From positions 299,280 to 363,279 of the forward strand of contig NZ_ABVL01000006.1 of the NCBI RefSeq assembly GCF_000173075.1: DNA of 64,000 nt, written 5' to 3'. A model generated the notes under the pieces. The model was not told where the DNA came from and made no database searches. It saw only the letters and a list, made by a program, of their open reading frames with translations. Origin of the DNA: Chthoniobacter flavus Ellin428 (GTDB taxonomy: Bacteria > Verrucomicrobiota > Verrucomicrobiia > Chthoniobacterales > Chthoniobacteraceae). Below are positions 45,601 through 53,559 of the stretch, in pieces. Made by a program: the position numbers and the translations under genes. Positions within the stretch are counted from its first letter, which is position 1; each line of letters starts with the position of its first letter.

Positions 45601-46274
45601 GTATTTTCGATCCTTTCTTCACGACGAAGGCGATCGGGCAGGGGACCGGGCTCGGGCTCTCGGTCGTGCATGGCATTGTCGAGGCCTATGGCGGCCACAT
45701 CACCGTCGAGAGCGAACCGGCGGTCGGCACCGTTTTCCAAATCTTCTTTCCCGTGACGGACCAGATGCCTCAGCCCACCGCGGCTCCCGCACCGGTGACA
45801 CCAGCGAGAGAGCCCGAATCATCCGTGGCGCAGCCGCCGGAAGAAGCTGCGTCCATCACCATGTCGGGCGAAGGCGTGATCCTCGTGGTCGATGATGAAG
45901 CGGTCGTACTCAAAGTCGCCCGCACCATGCTCGAGCGCTTGGGCTATGTGGTGGAGGGGCATGTCGATGCCACTGCCGCGGCGGAGGCTTTTGCCGCGGC
46001 GCCGGATCGCTATCGGCTGCTCCTCACGGATTTCGCCATGCCCCGGCTCGGCGGAGTGGAACTCGCGCAGCGCGTTTGGGCGATCCGTCCCGGTTTCCCG
46101 GCGATCCTCTACACCGGCTATGGTGGACGCCTCACGCCGAGCGAGGCGAAGCGGATGGGTTTCCTTGAATTGCTCGCGAAGCCTTTCTCCATGCAAAAGC
46201 TCAGCGAAGCCGTGGCCCACGCCCTCAAGGCCGACGAGACCGGCGCGATGGTGGTCACCGAAAGCGTAGTTTGA
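42609..46274 (+). CDS. Hybrid sensor histidine kinase with periplasmic propeller and receiver domain
   Basis: This encodes about 1,221 residues from a GTG at 42609, which gives a signal peptide (LSFTKILLLIAVALAATSLP); a GTG at 42546 and an ATG at 42375 are in frame alternatives. The periplasmic part holds Reg_prop propeller repeats (SRDGYLWMAAWDGFVRFDGV, EDREGTMWFVGQQGLARWRD) and a Y_Y_Y domain (RFQYTLEGFDTVW). One membrane helix (ALCVMVLVSVVAFIVWR) leads to HisKA (GGIAHDFNNLLT, His832), HATPase (IFDPFFTTKAIGQGTGLGLS) and a C-terminal receiver (ILVVDDEAVVL, Asp1141). There is no output domain, so a separate phosphotransfer or response regulator is needed. Related propeller kinases often sense glycans. 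Confidence 0.92.
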   Translation: MRLRKLSFTKILLLIAVALAATSLPAQEVSVNEHNVQGLEQDFLLRVWETADGLMPTTVRSLTQSRDGYLWMAAWDGFVRFDGVRAVLFNGKNAQGLPTVPKGNRVFADSTGLLWAATAEGRLFSYDRITWREYRHAHGWDGLLVESITEDAHGRLIFCGASKLLQFANGHFTPVALPELPPDFHPPLKAVFDRGNKLWLTSQTHLWREEGKGWKLVCSGSSLHLALHGVAAARDAGVWVATTRDLRKYIDDKPVVTLPRPEGFLGENLELLEDFHGDIWAGSPTKGIRVWTPDGEIVKVGRSADNLAPQITCLFEDRERDVLVGTNGAGLARFKPRPFASWFGQLGGLAGAMVNSIGEDNSGHIFIGTDGSGLRRLEDENPPSLISTTDGVLGRKLRVMSLLRTHEGEMIAATAGKGLYRVDGETPVLIPAEPLQNELIRALFEDSHGRLWVGHEHGITLRENGDFKPVSVGPNAVLTSVRGIAEDREGTMWFVGQQGLARWRDGKLELVHLSAVDAHANFLGLFVDHDDALWIGVESRGLLRLKGRQEFLYTTAHGLPITSAGGFLEDEDYLWASGEKGIVRITHTSLDAVGARRANRLELQLFNRADGLPSDACRRGYQPVAFKSSDGRFWFATYKGAISVNPQHIAKAIFEPSATIEEIRAEVEQITVTPANRDHIDIPAGTRHMTIRCSVPSLGKPDYARFQYTLEGFDTVWHDAGGERVIRFYDVQPGKYRFMVRAIGTDGRFVEKPSAVVLIVHPFFWQEMWFRALCVMVLVSVVAFIVWRSQQQHIRQQEEKLHAQKAHADLEMQLQQAQKMDALGRLAGGIAHDFNNLLTSVGGNAELLQTELSPQSRHYEIVNDIAAASARARELVSQILTFSRRRAVEKVPIDPAPVLREAVKLLRAGLPAMIDLRMEIVAQLPPILSDAAQLQRVIMNLGTNAAQAIGAKQGHIRIDAHECLVREDAPVDGVPAGRYLRIAVTDDGRGMDDRTLSRIFDPFFTTKAIGQGTGLGLSVVHGIVEAYGGHITVESEPAVGTVFQIFFPVTDQMPQPTAAPAPVTPAREPESSVAQPPEEAASITMSGEGVILVVDDEAVVLKVARTMLERLGYVVEGHVDATAAAEAFAAAPDRYRLLLTDFAMPRLGGVELAQRVWAIRPGFPAILYTGYGGRLTPSEAKRMGFLELLAKPFSMQKLSEAVAHALKADETGAMVVTESVV

Positions 46275-46343
46275 AATCGCTGACTGCCGGGTAGCGAATA
46301 GACAGGAATTGCGCCGGGGATTTGTGCATGCTGGCGCCGCTCC

Positions 46344-47207
46344 ATGTCGCAGAACTCTCCCTCCACCCATCGCTCCGCCGTTCTCCTGCTGCTGGCTACG
46401 GCAGTGATGTGGAGCCTGGGCGGGGTGCTGGTGAAGAGCGTCGAATGGCCCTCGATGGCCAAGGCCGGCGCGCGCAGCGCGATCGGCTGCGTGGTGCTGT
46501 TCCTCTGGTTGCGACGGCAGACGCGTTTCACCTGGCGCCCGACGCAACTCGGTGCGGCGTTGGCCTATTGCGGCACGGTTTCGCTCTACGTCATCGCCAA
46601 CGATCGCACCACCGCGGCCAATACCATCTTCCTGCAATACACCGGCCCGATCTATGTCGCGCTGCTCAGCCCATGGGTGCTCGGCGAGCGTGCGCGGCGC
46701 AGCGACTGGCTGTGCATTGCCATCGCGCTCGCCGGCATCGCGCTTTTCTTTCGCGATCAATTTAGTCCGCGCGGATTGATGGGAATCTTCGCCGCACTGG
46801 GCAGCGGGCTCTGCTACGGGACGATGATCGTGCTCCTGCGCAAGGAACGCGACTCGTCGCCCGCGAGTGCCTTGCTCCTCGGAAATTTAATCACCGCCGT
46901 GATCGGCCTGCCGTTTGCCTTCGGTCACTCGTTGCCTCCAGCGCAGGCCGGGATGATTGTCGTGCTCGGCGTAGTGCAACTCGGCCTGCCCTATGTGCTT
47001 TTCAGTATCGCCATCCAGCGTGTGACCGCGCTCGAGGCCGTGCTCCTGCCGATGCTCGAGCCGATTCTCAATCCTCTTTGGGTCGCCATCGGCCGAGGCG
47101 AATGGCCGGGTCCGTGGAGCCTGGCCGGCGGCGGCCTGGTGCTCGGCGCGGTAATCTTGCGCGGGTGTCTGGGCACAATCGGTACCGCAAGCAAAACGTC
47201 GGCCTAG
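46344..47207 (+). CDS. EamA/DMT-family transporter
   Basis: The 287-residue protein has about ten membrane helices and two EamA repeats (HRSAVLLLLATAVMWSLGGV near the start and FAALGSGLCYGTMIVLLRK in the second half). Family marks include VLLPMLEPILNPLWVAIGRG and the SVEWPSMAKAGARSAIGC loop. Such proteins export or import metabolites such as amino acids. The substrate cannot be told. It lies between the hybrid kinase and the UbiA gene, the latter on the opposite strand. Confidence 0.9.
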   Translation: MSQNSPSTHRSAVLLLLATAVMWSLGGVLVKSVEWPSMAKAGARSAIGCVVLFLWLRRQTRFTWRPTQLGAALAYCGTVSLYVIANDRTTAANTIFLQYTGPIYVALLSPWVLGERARRSDWLCIAIALAGIALFFRDQFSPRGLMGIFAALGSGLCYGTMIVLLRKERDSSPASALLLGNLITAVIGLPFAFGHSLPPAQAGMIVVLGVVQLGLPYVLFSIAIQRVTALEAVLLPMLEPILNPLWVAIGRGEWPGPWSLAGGGLVLGAVILRGCLGTIGTASKTSA

Positions 47208-47246
47208 TTTAACGCAGAGTTTAAGCCAGCCTCCGCCGCAGCATGA

Positions 47247-48074
47247 TCACCCGCCGATCAAAACCGCGATCGCCGGCAGGAAAAGCATCCCCTCGACGAT
47301 CCATTCGTAAAAGCGTTCGGAGCGCGGATGGCGCGCGGCGAAGAGCATTCCACCAAGATAAAGCGGACCGATGATGCACATGACTCCCCACACGGCGCGG
47401 TGTGCATCCGAGGCCAGTCCCCAGGCGCCGAGGGCGAGCGCTTCGATGATCACGAGCAACGCGACCAGCAGCCAGCGCGTGCCTCGTTCACCGAGGACCA
47501 CCGGCAGGCTACGAATGCCGCACGCTTCGTCACCCGTGCGGTCGCGCAGGTCGCACAGGATCATGTTGAACATCAAAAACGTCCACGAACGCAGGGAACC
47601 GACGGCCAGGGTGGCCAGGTCCGTGCCGCCATTGCCGAGGTGGAGAAACGGCAAACCGAGCACGGAGGCGGTGACGATGGTCGGGGCGAAGAACGTCTTG
47701 AGCAACGGCACGTCCTTGAACCGGAAGCCGAAGAGCGGGATCGAATAATTCAGCGACACCAGCGCCCCCCCGAGGACGAGGACCAGCGTGAGCCAATCGT
47801 GCCGCACGATGGGCAGCACGAGCAGCACGAGGCCGGAGGTGATGAGAACGATATAGCTGAGGACGCGCAGGCGGGCGGCGGCCGCTTCGCGCACCGGAAT
47901 GTTGAGCGCATCCGCGGGATCGCGGCGCAGGCGGTCGGCGTTGTAAACGAGCAACGCCGCGCAAAACCAATAGGGCATCCATTGGCCGACTTCCCAATTG
48001 AAAAGCTGCCCGATTGCCCAGCCAAAGGCCGTGATCCCCAGCGCGCCGTAGATGCTGAGCGTGTGCAGCAGCAT
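47247..48074 (-). CDS. UbiA-family prenyltransferase
   Basis: This encodes about 275 residues from the ATG at 48074; a GTG at 48092 is also possible. The two Asp-rich prenyl-diphosphate motifs are VYNADRLRRDPADAL and ILCDLRDRTGDEACGIRSLP. About eight to nine membrane helices are visible (VLSYIVLITSGLVLLVLPIV, LVLGGALVSLNYSIPLFGF, LLVALLVIIEALALGAWGLA). UbiA enzymes attach prenyl chains to aromatic acceptors in the membrane. With a UbiD gene 5 kb upstream, a quinone role is possible, but the acceptor is not known. It is divergent from the second MoxR gene, with about 100 bp between them. Confidence 0.9.
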   Translation of the reverse strand: MLLHTLSIYGALGITAFGWAIGQLFNWEVGQWMPYWFCAALLVYNADRLRRDPADALNIPVREAAAARLRVLSYIVLITSGLVLLVLPIVRHDWLTLVLVLGGALVSLNYSIPLFGFRFKDVPLLKTFFAPTIVTASVLGLPFLHLGNGGTDLATLAVGSLRSWTFLMFNMILCDLRDRTGDEACGIRSLPVVLGERGTRWLLVALLVIIEALALGAWGLASDAHRAVWGVMCIIGPLYLGGMLFAARHPRSERFYEWIVEGMLFLPAIAVLIGG

Positions 48075-48191
48075 TTCCAGCTCCCGCAGCACCGTGGTGA
48101 CCGCACTGGGGACGATGGAAATTGGCAAACTGGAAGGTGTATGTTTCAGTGGCTCTGACCTTCGCCCCAGACGCCCTCCACTGCAATCTCC

Positions 48192-49253
48192 ATGAGTTCT
48201 CTTCCTGAATCGGGTAGCATCGCTCCCCCCGAAACCCCTACGCCAGCCCCCGCCGCCAAACAGGAAGACGACCTCGAAGCGATCAATTATTTCAAGGATG
48301 CGCACGCGATGATTAAACATCAGCTGGCGAAAGTGATCGTGGGACAGGACAAGGTGATCGACGAGTTGCTGATCTCGATTTTCACTCGTTCGCACGCGCT
48401 GCTCGTCGGCGTGCCCGGCCTGGCCAAGACGCTGCTCATCTCCACGCTGGCGCAGACGATCAATCTTTCCTTCAAGCGCATCCAATTCACCCCTGACCTC
48501 ATGCCGAGCGATATCACTGGCACGGAGGTCATCTACCAGAATCCGCAGACCAACGAGCGGCAGTTCAAATTCCTGCCCGGCCCGATCTTCGCGAACGTCA
48601 TCCTCGCGGACGAAATCAATCGTACCCCGCCGAAAACGCAGGCGGCGATGCTCGAGGCCATGCAGGAGCGCAGGATCACCGTTGGCGGGGTGAATCACGT
48701 GCTGCCCGATCCCTTCTTCGTCCTCGCCACGCAAAACCCGGTTGAGCAGGAAGGCACGTATCCGCTGCCTGAAGCGCAGCTCGACCGGTTCATGTTCATG
48801 ATCTTCGTCGACTACCCGAGCATGGAGGAGGAGCTGGAGATCATGAAACGCGGCACCGGCATGGGTGGGGGCACGCCGCGCAAGATCATCGAGATCGATC
48901 ACATCCTGTATCTTCAGGGCGTCGTCCGCCGGATGCCGGTGGCCGATCACGTGTTGCAATACGCACAAAGGATCGTTGCCTCGACCCGCGCGAAAAGCCC
49001 GCAGGCGCTCGACTTCTGCAAACGCTGGCTCGCGTGGGGCGCCGGTCCGCGCGCCTCGCTCAATCTCATCCTCGCGGCCAAGGCGCACGCCATCGTCCGT
49101 GGCCAGGTCTACGTGAGTTGTGAGGACGTCGCCGCCGTGGCCCCGTCCATCATGCGCCATCGCCTGTTGCCCAATTTCGCCGCGCAAAGCGAAGGCGTGA
49201 CCAGCGACGACATCACCCGGCTCATCCTGGAGAAGATCCCGCAGGACCGGTGA
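48192..49253 (+). CDS. MoxR-family AAA+ ATPase (cluster 2)
   Basis: The 353-residue AAA+ ATPase has Walker A VGVPGLAKTLLISTLAQTIN, Walker B/sensor VILADEINRTPPKTQAAMLE, MQERRITVGG and ATQNPVEQEGTYPLPEAQLD, with a lid domain (WGAGPRASLNLILAAKAHAI). It opens the second MoxR-DUF58 operon and is paralogous to the gene at 24808. Such ATPases usually work with the adjacent DUF58 and VWA proteins, here at 49916, 51389 and 53556. It is cytosolic. Confidence 0.95.
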   Translation: MSSLPESGSIAPPETPTPAPAAKQEDDLEAINYFKDAHAMIKHQLAKVIVGQDKVIDELLISIFTRSHALLVGVPGLAKTLLISTLAQTINLSFKRIQFTPDLMPSDITGTEVIYQNPQTNERQFKFLPGPIFANVILADEINRTPPKTQAAMLEAMQERRITVGGVNHVLPDPFFVLATQNPVEQEGTYPLPEAQLDRFMFMIFVDYPSMEEELEIMKRGTGMGGGTPRKIIEIDHILYLQGVVRRMPVADHVLQYAQRIVASTRAKSPQALDFCKRWLAWGAGPRASLNLILAAKAHAIVRGQVYVSCEDVAAVAPSIMRHRLLPNFAAQSEGVTSDDITRLILEKIPQDR

Positions 49254-49293
49254 ACACTTGCGCTTCCACCGTCTCTGAAGCACCTTATGGCCG

Positions 49294-49530
49294 ATGAAAC
49301 TGCGCCTCGACCTGCTGAAACACCTCACGGCGGAGGACGTGGAGGAGGAGATCATCGCGAACAATCCCCGCTACAAGCCAGAGCCGCTTTTTTCGAAAAC
49401 TGGAGTTGGGAGCTTGTCATCGGCTTCAACCGAACAGCGTGCGCAAGAGGTAGAGCGCAGCACGGCCTTAATCCAGAGGCTGAAGGAGCGTGCTGCGCAG
49501 ACTGGGAATCCAGGCGAAGCTGCGAAATAA
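49294..49530 (+). CDS. Short protein between MoxR and DUF58, possibly the first half of a frameshifted gene
   Basis: This encodes 78 residues beginning MKLRLDLLKHLTAEDVEEEI and ending NPGEAAK. It is charged, helical and protein-like. It stops at TAA 49528-49530, exactly where a second, equally protein-like segment starts in the next frame (49527-49916). In that other frame the codons 49287-49526 are poor (HGGGRGGGDHREQSP). The two parts together would make one protein of about 207 residues. No family was recognised. Confidence 0.55.
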   Translation: MKLRLDLLKHLTAEDVEEEIIANNPRYKPEPLFSKTGVGSLSSASTEQRAQEVERSTALIQRLKERAAQTGNPGEAAK

Positions 49531-49916
49531 GCCTCGGAGAGGCGCTCGATTTTCTGCGCAGCTTCCACCGGCGCGCGCCTTTCCTCTTTTTTAACGGGAA
49601 CACCTTTGCGGATGCCGGGCGGCGTATTTGCGAGGCCATTTTTGCGGATCTGCCATCGATTCGCCGCCGGGCTATCGCGAGCGCTGTCGGACATTATATC
49701 GCCGGTGTGCTCGATCGCGGATCAATGGTGCAGGTGATCGAAGAATTGTGGCAGACAGCCCAGCTTCAGCCGGGCGACCGGGTGAAGACGTTAAAAGGGA
49801 CGCTCCACGGCATTATTACCCGTGTGCTGGAGGATGGCCGCGTTGCCTGGCGCCCGGATGGAGCGGCCAGCGAACTGATGGCGTTGCCGGAATCGCTCGA
49901 ACCGGAGAAACACTGA
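49527..49916 (+). CDS. Second half of the gene between MoxR and DUF58
   Basis: About 130 codons run in frame with an ATG at 49287 but are coding-like only from about 49527 (ISLGEALDFLRSFHRRAPFL, then SAVGHYIAGVLDRGSMVQVI and a KOW-like end: LQPGDRVKTLKGTLHGIITR). No good start codon lies at its beginning (an ATA overlaps the previous TAA), so an upstream frameshift or an unusual start is needed. It overlaps the DUF58 start as TGATG, so it is coupled to it. Function unknown. Confidence 0.55.
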   Translation: MSLGEALDFLRSFHRRAPFLFFNGNTFADAGRRICEAIFADLPSIRRRAIASAVGHYIAGVLDRGSMVQVIEELWQTAQLQPGDRVKTLKGTLHGIITRVLEDGRVAWRPDGAASELMALPESLEPEKH

Positions 49917-50821
49917 TGGCCGCGAAATCCCCTCACAACAACCTGCTTGATCCCGAGGCGATTCAGCGCGCGGAGCATCTGGGCTTGCAGGCGCGCACGA
50001 TCGTGGAAGGCTATATGGCGGGTGCGCATCAGTCGCCGTTTCGGGGCTTCGCCATCGAATTCGCCCAGCACCGCGAATACGTGCCGGGAGACGATACGCG
50101 ACATCTCGACTGGAAGGTGCTCGGGCGCAGCGACCGCTATTACATCAAGCAGTACGAACAGGAGACGAATTACGTCGCGCACCTGTTGCTCGATGGCAGT
50201 GAGTCGATGAAATACGGCTCCGGGAATATCTCGAAACTCGACTATGGCCGGACCGTGGCGGCGTGCCTCGCCTATCTCATCCTGCTGCAGCGCGACGCGG
50301 TGGCCGTAGGCGTCTTCGATGCGAAGATGCGGGAGTACCAGCCCCGCACCGATGCGCTGGGCAAAATCCACCAGATCTGCGAGGTGCTGGCGAAGTTCGT
50401 ACCCACAGACCAGACCGCCATCGCCCCGGCCCTGAGCGAGCTCGCGCGGCAGGTGAAACGGCGTGGCATCGTCATCCTCATCAGCGATCTTCTCGATGAC
50501 GAAACGAAGATCCTCGAAGGCATCCAGCACCTGCGTTTCGGCGGACACGAGGTCATCGTTTTTCACGTGCTCGACCCTTACGAACTGACTTTCCCCTTCC
50601 GCGGCACGGTCGAGTTCCACGGTCTCGAACAACAGGGCAAAGTGCTCACGCGGCCAGCGGAACTCCGCGCCAGCTACCTCGCCGAATTCAACGCCTTCCT
50701 CGACCGCATCCGCCTCGGCTGCGAACGCCAGGGCTGCCCCTACGTCCGCATCTCCACCGACCAACCCTGGGCCGACGTCCTCAGCGCCTTCCTGGCGACG
50801 CGCTTGCACCGATATGGATGA
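49916..50821 (+). CDS. DUF58 protein (cluster 2)
   Basis: This encodes 301 residues from the ATG at 49916, coupled to the previous stop as TGATG. It has no membrane helix, in contrast to the cluster 1 paralogue. The DUF58 signature is GFAIEFAQHREYVPGDDTRH followed by LDWKVLGRSDRYYIKQYEQE, and the VWA-like site is LLLDGSESMKYGSG, with an intact DxSxS. It is the likely partner of the MoxR ATPase upstream. A repeat-bounded GxxExxY gene now separates it from the BatA-like gene, although such genes usually follow DUF58 directly. Confidence 0.93.
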   Translation: MAAKSPHNNLLDPEAIQRAEHLGLQARTIVEGYMAGAHQSPFRGFAIEFAQHREYVPGDDTRHLDWKVLGRSDRYYIKQYEQETNYVAHLLLDGSESMKYGSGNISKLDYGRTVAACLAYLILLQRDAVAVGVFDAKMREYQPRTDALGKIHQICEVLAKFVPTDQTAIAPALSELARQVKRRGIVILISDLLDDETKILEGIQHLRFGGHEVIVFHVLDPYELTFPFRGTVEFHGLEQQGKVLTRPAELRASYLAEFNAFLDRIRLGCERQGCPYVRISTDQPWADVLSAFLATRLHRYG

Positions 50822-50827
50822 GGAAGA

Positions 50828-50858
50828 TTTAAAACGCAGAGACGCAGAGACGCAGAGA
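50828..50858 (+). repeat. Left ACGCAGAG arm of the GxxExxY cassette
   Basis: This is TTTAAAACGCAGAGACGCAG followed by AGACGCAGAG, three and a half ACGCAGAG units preceded by TTTAAA. Its inverted partner is at 51342-51381, and like the partner it is flanked by AAAA/TTTT. Confidence 0.85.
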
Positions 50859-50919
50859 TGGGTAGCTGCGATTCACGTCGGTACTGAGGGAATACTTTGC
50901 CTGCTGCGGAGGAGGGGAA

Positions 50920-51339
50920 ATGCACGAAAATGACATCTCGCGTGAGATCATCGGTGCAGCGATTGAGGTGCATCGGGAGGTCGGTCCGGGCATTCTCGAA
51001 AAGCCGTACGAAGAGGCGATGTGCCACGAACTGCATTTGCGACACCTTCCTTTCGTCAGGCAAACGGCCGTGCCTTTTGTCTACAAAGGCGTACGGCTTT
51101 CGGTGGACCTTCGCACCGATTTAATCGTGGCAGGAAAGGTAATCGTCGATCTCAAAGCCAAAGACCAGATAACGGCTGTCGATAAACTAAAAGTGCTCAC
51201 CTATCTCCGTTTGCTGAATCTTCGCCTCGGCCTGCTCATCAATTTCCACGTCGCTGTCCTCAAAGACGGTATCTATCGAGTAGTCAACAACCTCGCCCCA
51301 CGGAATGAACCTCCAGACACGCCCAACCTCCATTCCTGA
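50920..51339 (+). CDS. GxxExxY-family protein, PD-(D/E)XK nuclease-like
   Basis: The 139-residue protein shows the family signature: EVHREVGPGILEKPYEEAM (GILEKPY fits GxxExxY), then LRTDLIVAGKVIVDLKAKDQ, where the Asp and the DLK can be read as a PD-(D/E)XK-type core. It ends LGLLINFHVAVLKDGIYRVV. The family is common and multicopy in Verrucomicrobia, Planctomycetes and cyanobacteria, and its function is not established; a nuclease-like fold has been proposed. It sits between inverted repeat arms and has nothing in common with its MoxR-operon neighbours. Confidence 0.9.
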   Translation: MHENDISREIIGAAIEVHREVGPGILEKPYEEAMCHELHLRHLPFVRQTAVPFVYKGVRLSVDLRTDLIVAGKVIVDLKAKDQITAVDKLKVLTYLRLLNLRLGLLINFHVAVLKDGIYRVVNNLAPRNEPPDTPNLHS

Positions 51340-51341
51340 AA

Positions 51342-51381
51342 CTCTGCGACCTCTGCGTCTCTGCGTCTCTGCGTTTTAAAA
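51342..51381 (-). repeat. Right ACGCAGAG arm of the GxxExxY cassette
   Basis: This is CTCTGCGACCTCTGCGTCTC followed by TGCGTCTCTGCGTTTTAAAA, inverted relative to the left arm at 50828-50858. It ends 7 bp before the GTG start of the BatA-like gene at 51389, so that gene has little room for its own ribosome-binding site. Confidence 0.85.
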
Positions 51382-51388
51382 CCGAGCC

Positions 51389-53559
51389 GTGGCCTTCCTC
51401 AACCCGCTCCTCCTTTTCGGCATCATCGGCATAGCGTCGCCGATCATCATCCACTTGCTCGCGAAAAAGAAGATCAAGCGGGTGGTGTGGGCGGCGATGC
51501 GGTTTTTGAAAAATGTGGTGGAGAAGAACCAGCAACGGCTCTCGTTGGAAGACATCATCCTGCTTCTCCTGCGTTGCGCGTTGCTGGTTTTGCTGGCGCT
51601 GGCCCTTGCGCGGCCGTCGTTCAAGAAAGGCGGGCTCGCCGGCTTCGGCGATAGCAGCGAGACCGCGATCATCGCCATCGATAACTCAGCGAGCATGTCG
51701 CAGAACGACGGCGCGACGTCGAAATTCGAGCAGGCGCAAAAGGCCGCGGAGGATGTGCTCGACTCGCTGCCCAGCGGGGCGTCGGTCGCGGTCTGGCTGG
51801 TCTCCGACGTGGTGAAAAACGTCATCCCCGAGCCGACGCACGATCTCGCCCTGGCACGCAAATCGATCCGCGAAGCCCAGCGGTCCGATCGCGGCACCGA
51901 GATGCCCTCGGCCCTGCGTCGCATGGTGGAGGTGCTGCAACGCCAGCCAGTCTCGGCGAAACAACTCTTTCTCATCACCGACGGTCAGGCCAACGGCTGG
52001 AAGCAGCTCGCGGAAACGCGCGCATTGCTCGACGCGGCCAAGGATGTCCATGCGCGTTTCGTGCTGCTCGGCGAGAGCGAACAGCATAATCTCGGCGTCA
52101 CGGAATTGCGCATGGCCAGCGCGCTGGCGCCGATGAATGAGCCGGTACGATTTGAAATCGAAGTGGCCAACTATGGCGTGGCCGATGCGAAAGACGTGCA
52201 TGTCAGCCTCGGCATCGATGAGAGCCGCCGGGCGACGACGCAACCATCGACACGATTCCTGGAGGTGAATCGAAAAAGATTTCGCTCTACGCCACATTTC
52301 GCGAAGCCGGTTATCACTCCGTCACCGCGCGCCTGCCGGCGGATCGCAATCCCGCCGACGACCAGCGCTCCTTCGCCGTGCGGGTGATCGGCGAGATCAA
52401 TGTCCTGCTCGTCGACGGCGACCCTGGCATCGAGCCACGCGAAAGCGAAGTCTTCTATCTCCATAACGCGCTCACCCCGGTGCCACCCGAGCAGCGTGAG
52501 AAGTATTACATCAAAACGAAGACGATCACGCCGGCCGATCTGCCGACCACGAAGCTTGGCGATTACGAAGCGGTGGTGCTGGCCAATGTCTCAGAGGTGC
52601 CGGAGACGGTGCTGGTCAGCCTGGAGCGTTTTCTGCGATCGGGCGGTGGACTGATGGTTTTTCCCGGCGGAAAGATCAACGCCAGGTTTTACAACGACAA
52701 GATGTTCACCGAGCGCGCGTTTCTGCCCGCGGCTTTCGGCGAGCCGCACGGCAACGCGGAACAGCAGGAGAAATACTTCACGCTCCAATCCAAGAACTAC
52801 GATCACCCGATCGTTTCCATTTGGCGTGACCCGGCGGCGGGCAACCTGGCCAGCGCGCATTTCTATCGCGCCTTCAAACTCGAGCCGGCCAAAATTCCCG
52901 CCGCGCGCGCGGAAGCCGGGCCGCCGGCCGTGGTGCTGAATTACGAGGACGGTCAACCTGCAGTGATGGAGCGGACGTGGGGTTTCGGCCGGGTGGTGCA
53001 ATTCAGCGGCACTGCGGATAGCGCCTGGAACGACCTCTGCATCCGCCCCACTTACGTACCGCTGATTCAGCGCACGCTCGGCGCGCTGGTCACGCGACAG
53101 GAGGAAAACTTGAACCTGCGCGTCGGCGCGAAACTCAACGCCGTGATGGATGCGGAATTGGTCGGCAAGGATTTGCTCGTGAAACCGCCTGGAGGCAAAA
53201 GCGATGCGGTCGTGCTGCGGCGTGTGACCGCGACGAATGGCGTGCCGCTGCTGCAATTTGATGTCACGGACAATGCGGGTGTTTATGAAGTCCGGCAGGG
53301 CGACGACGCCACGCCGCTGCTGCGTTTCGCCACGCAAGCTGATCCCGCGGAATCGAAACTCGAAGATTTACCCGCGTCGGATTGGAAGACCTTCGACGGT
53401 GTCGCACAGGTTTTCCGCTGGGTGCCTGGGATCAGCCTGCGCGGTGCGTTGCAACGCGAGCGCACCGGCAATGAATTCTGGATGGCGATCGTGTTGCTGG
53501 TGCTGGTGGCGGCAGTGGTTGAGACGACGCTGGGCAATCAATGGAGCCGCTCACGATGA
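51389..53559 (+). CDS. BatA-like VWA membrane protein, interrupted by a frameshift
   Basis: The first frame gives an N-terminal BatA-like membrane region (AFLNPLLLFGIIGIASPIII, then LLLLRCALLVLLALALARPS) and a VWA domain with intact DNSAS in AIIAIDNSASMSQND. At about 52240 the frame changes by -1. The expected continuation, TIDTIPGGESKKISLYATF, then RVIGEINVLLVDGDPGIEPR, runs in the next frame to 53559 and ends in a membrane helix (FWMAIVLLVLVAAVVETTLG). Restored length is about 720 residues, like BatA/aerotolerance-type proteins with a glutamine-amidotransferase-like C-terminal region. It belongs to the second MoxR operon. Confidence 0.88.

Larger units (their letters stand above)
50828..51381. 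mobile_element. Putative repeat-bounded cassette carrying a GxxExxY gene
   Basis: A 554-bp unit is bounded by inverted arms of ACGCAGAG tandem repeats: 50828-50858 (TTTAAAACGCAGAGACGCAG and on) and 51342-51381 (ending CTCTGCGTTTTAAAA). It contains one gene, at 50920-51339. It splits the DUF58 and BatA-like genes of the second MoxR operon. The same outer arms occur at 25793-26055 without a gene. No target-site duplication or transposase is visible, so mobility is inferred from architecture only. Confidence 0.45.

Noticed and set aside
50828..51381. Classical insertion sequence
   Set aside because: There is no transposase and no visible target-site duplication, and the arms are tandem arrays rather than ordinary terminal repeats. 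It is kept only as a putative cassette.
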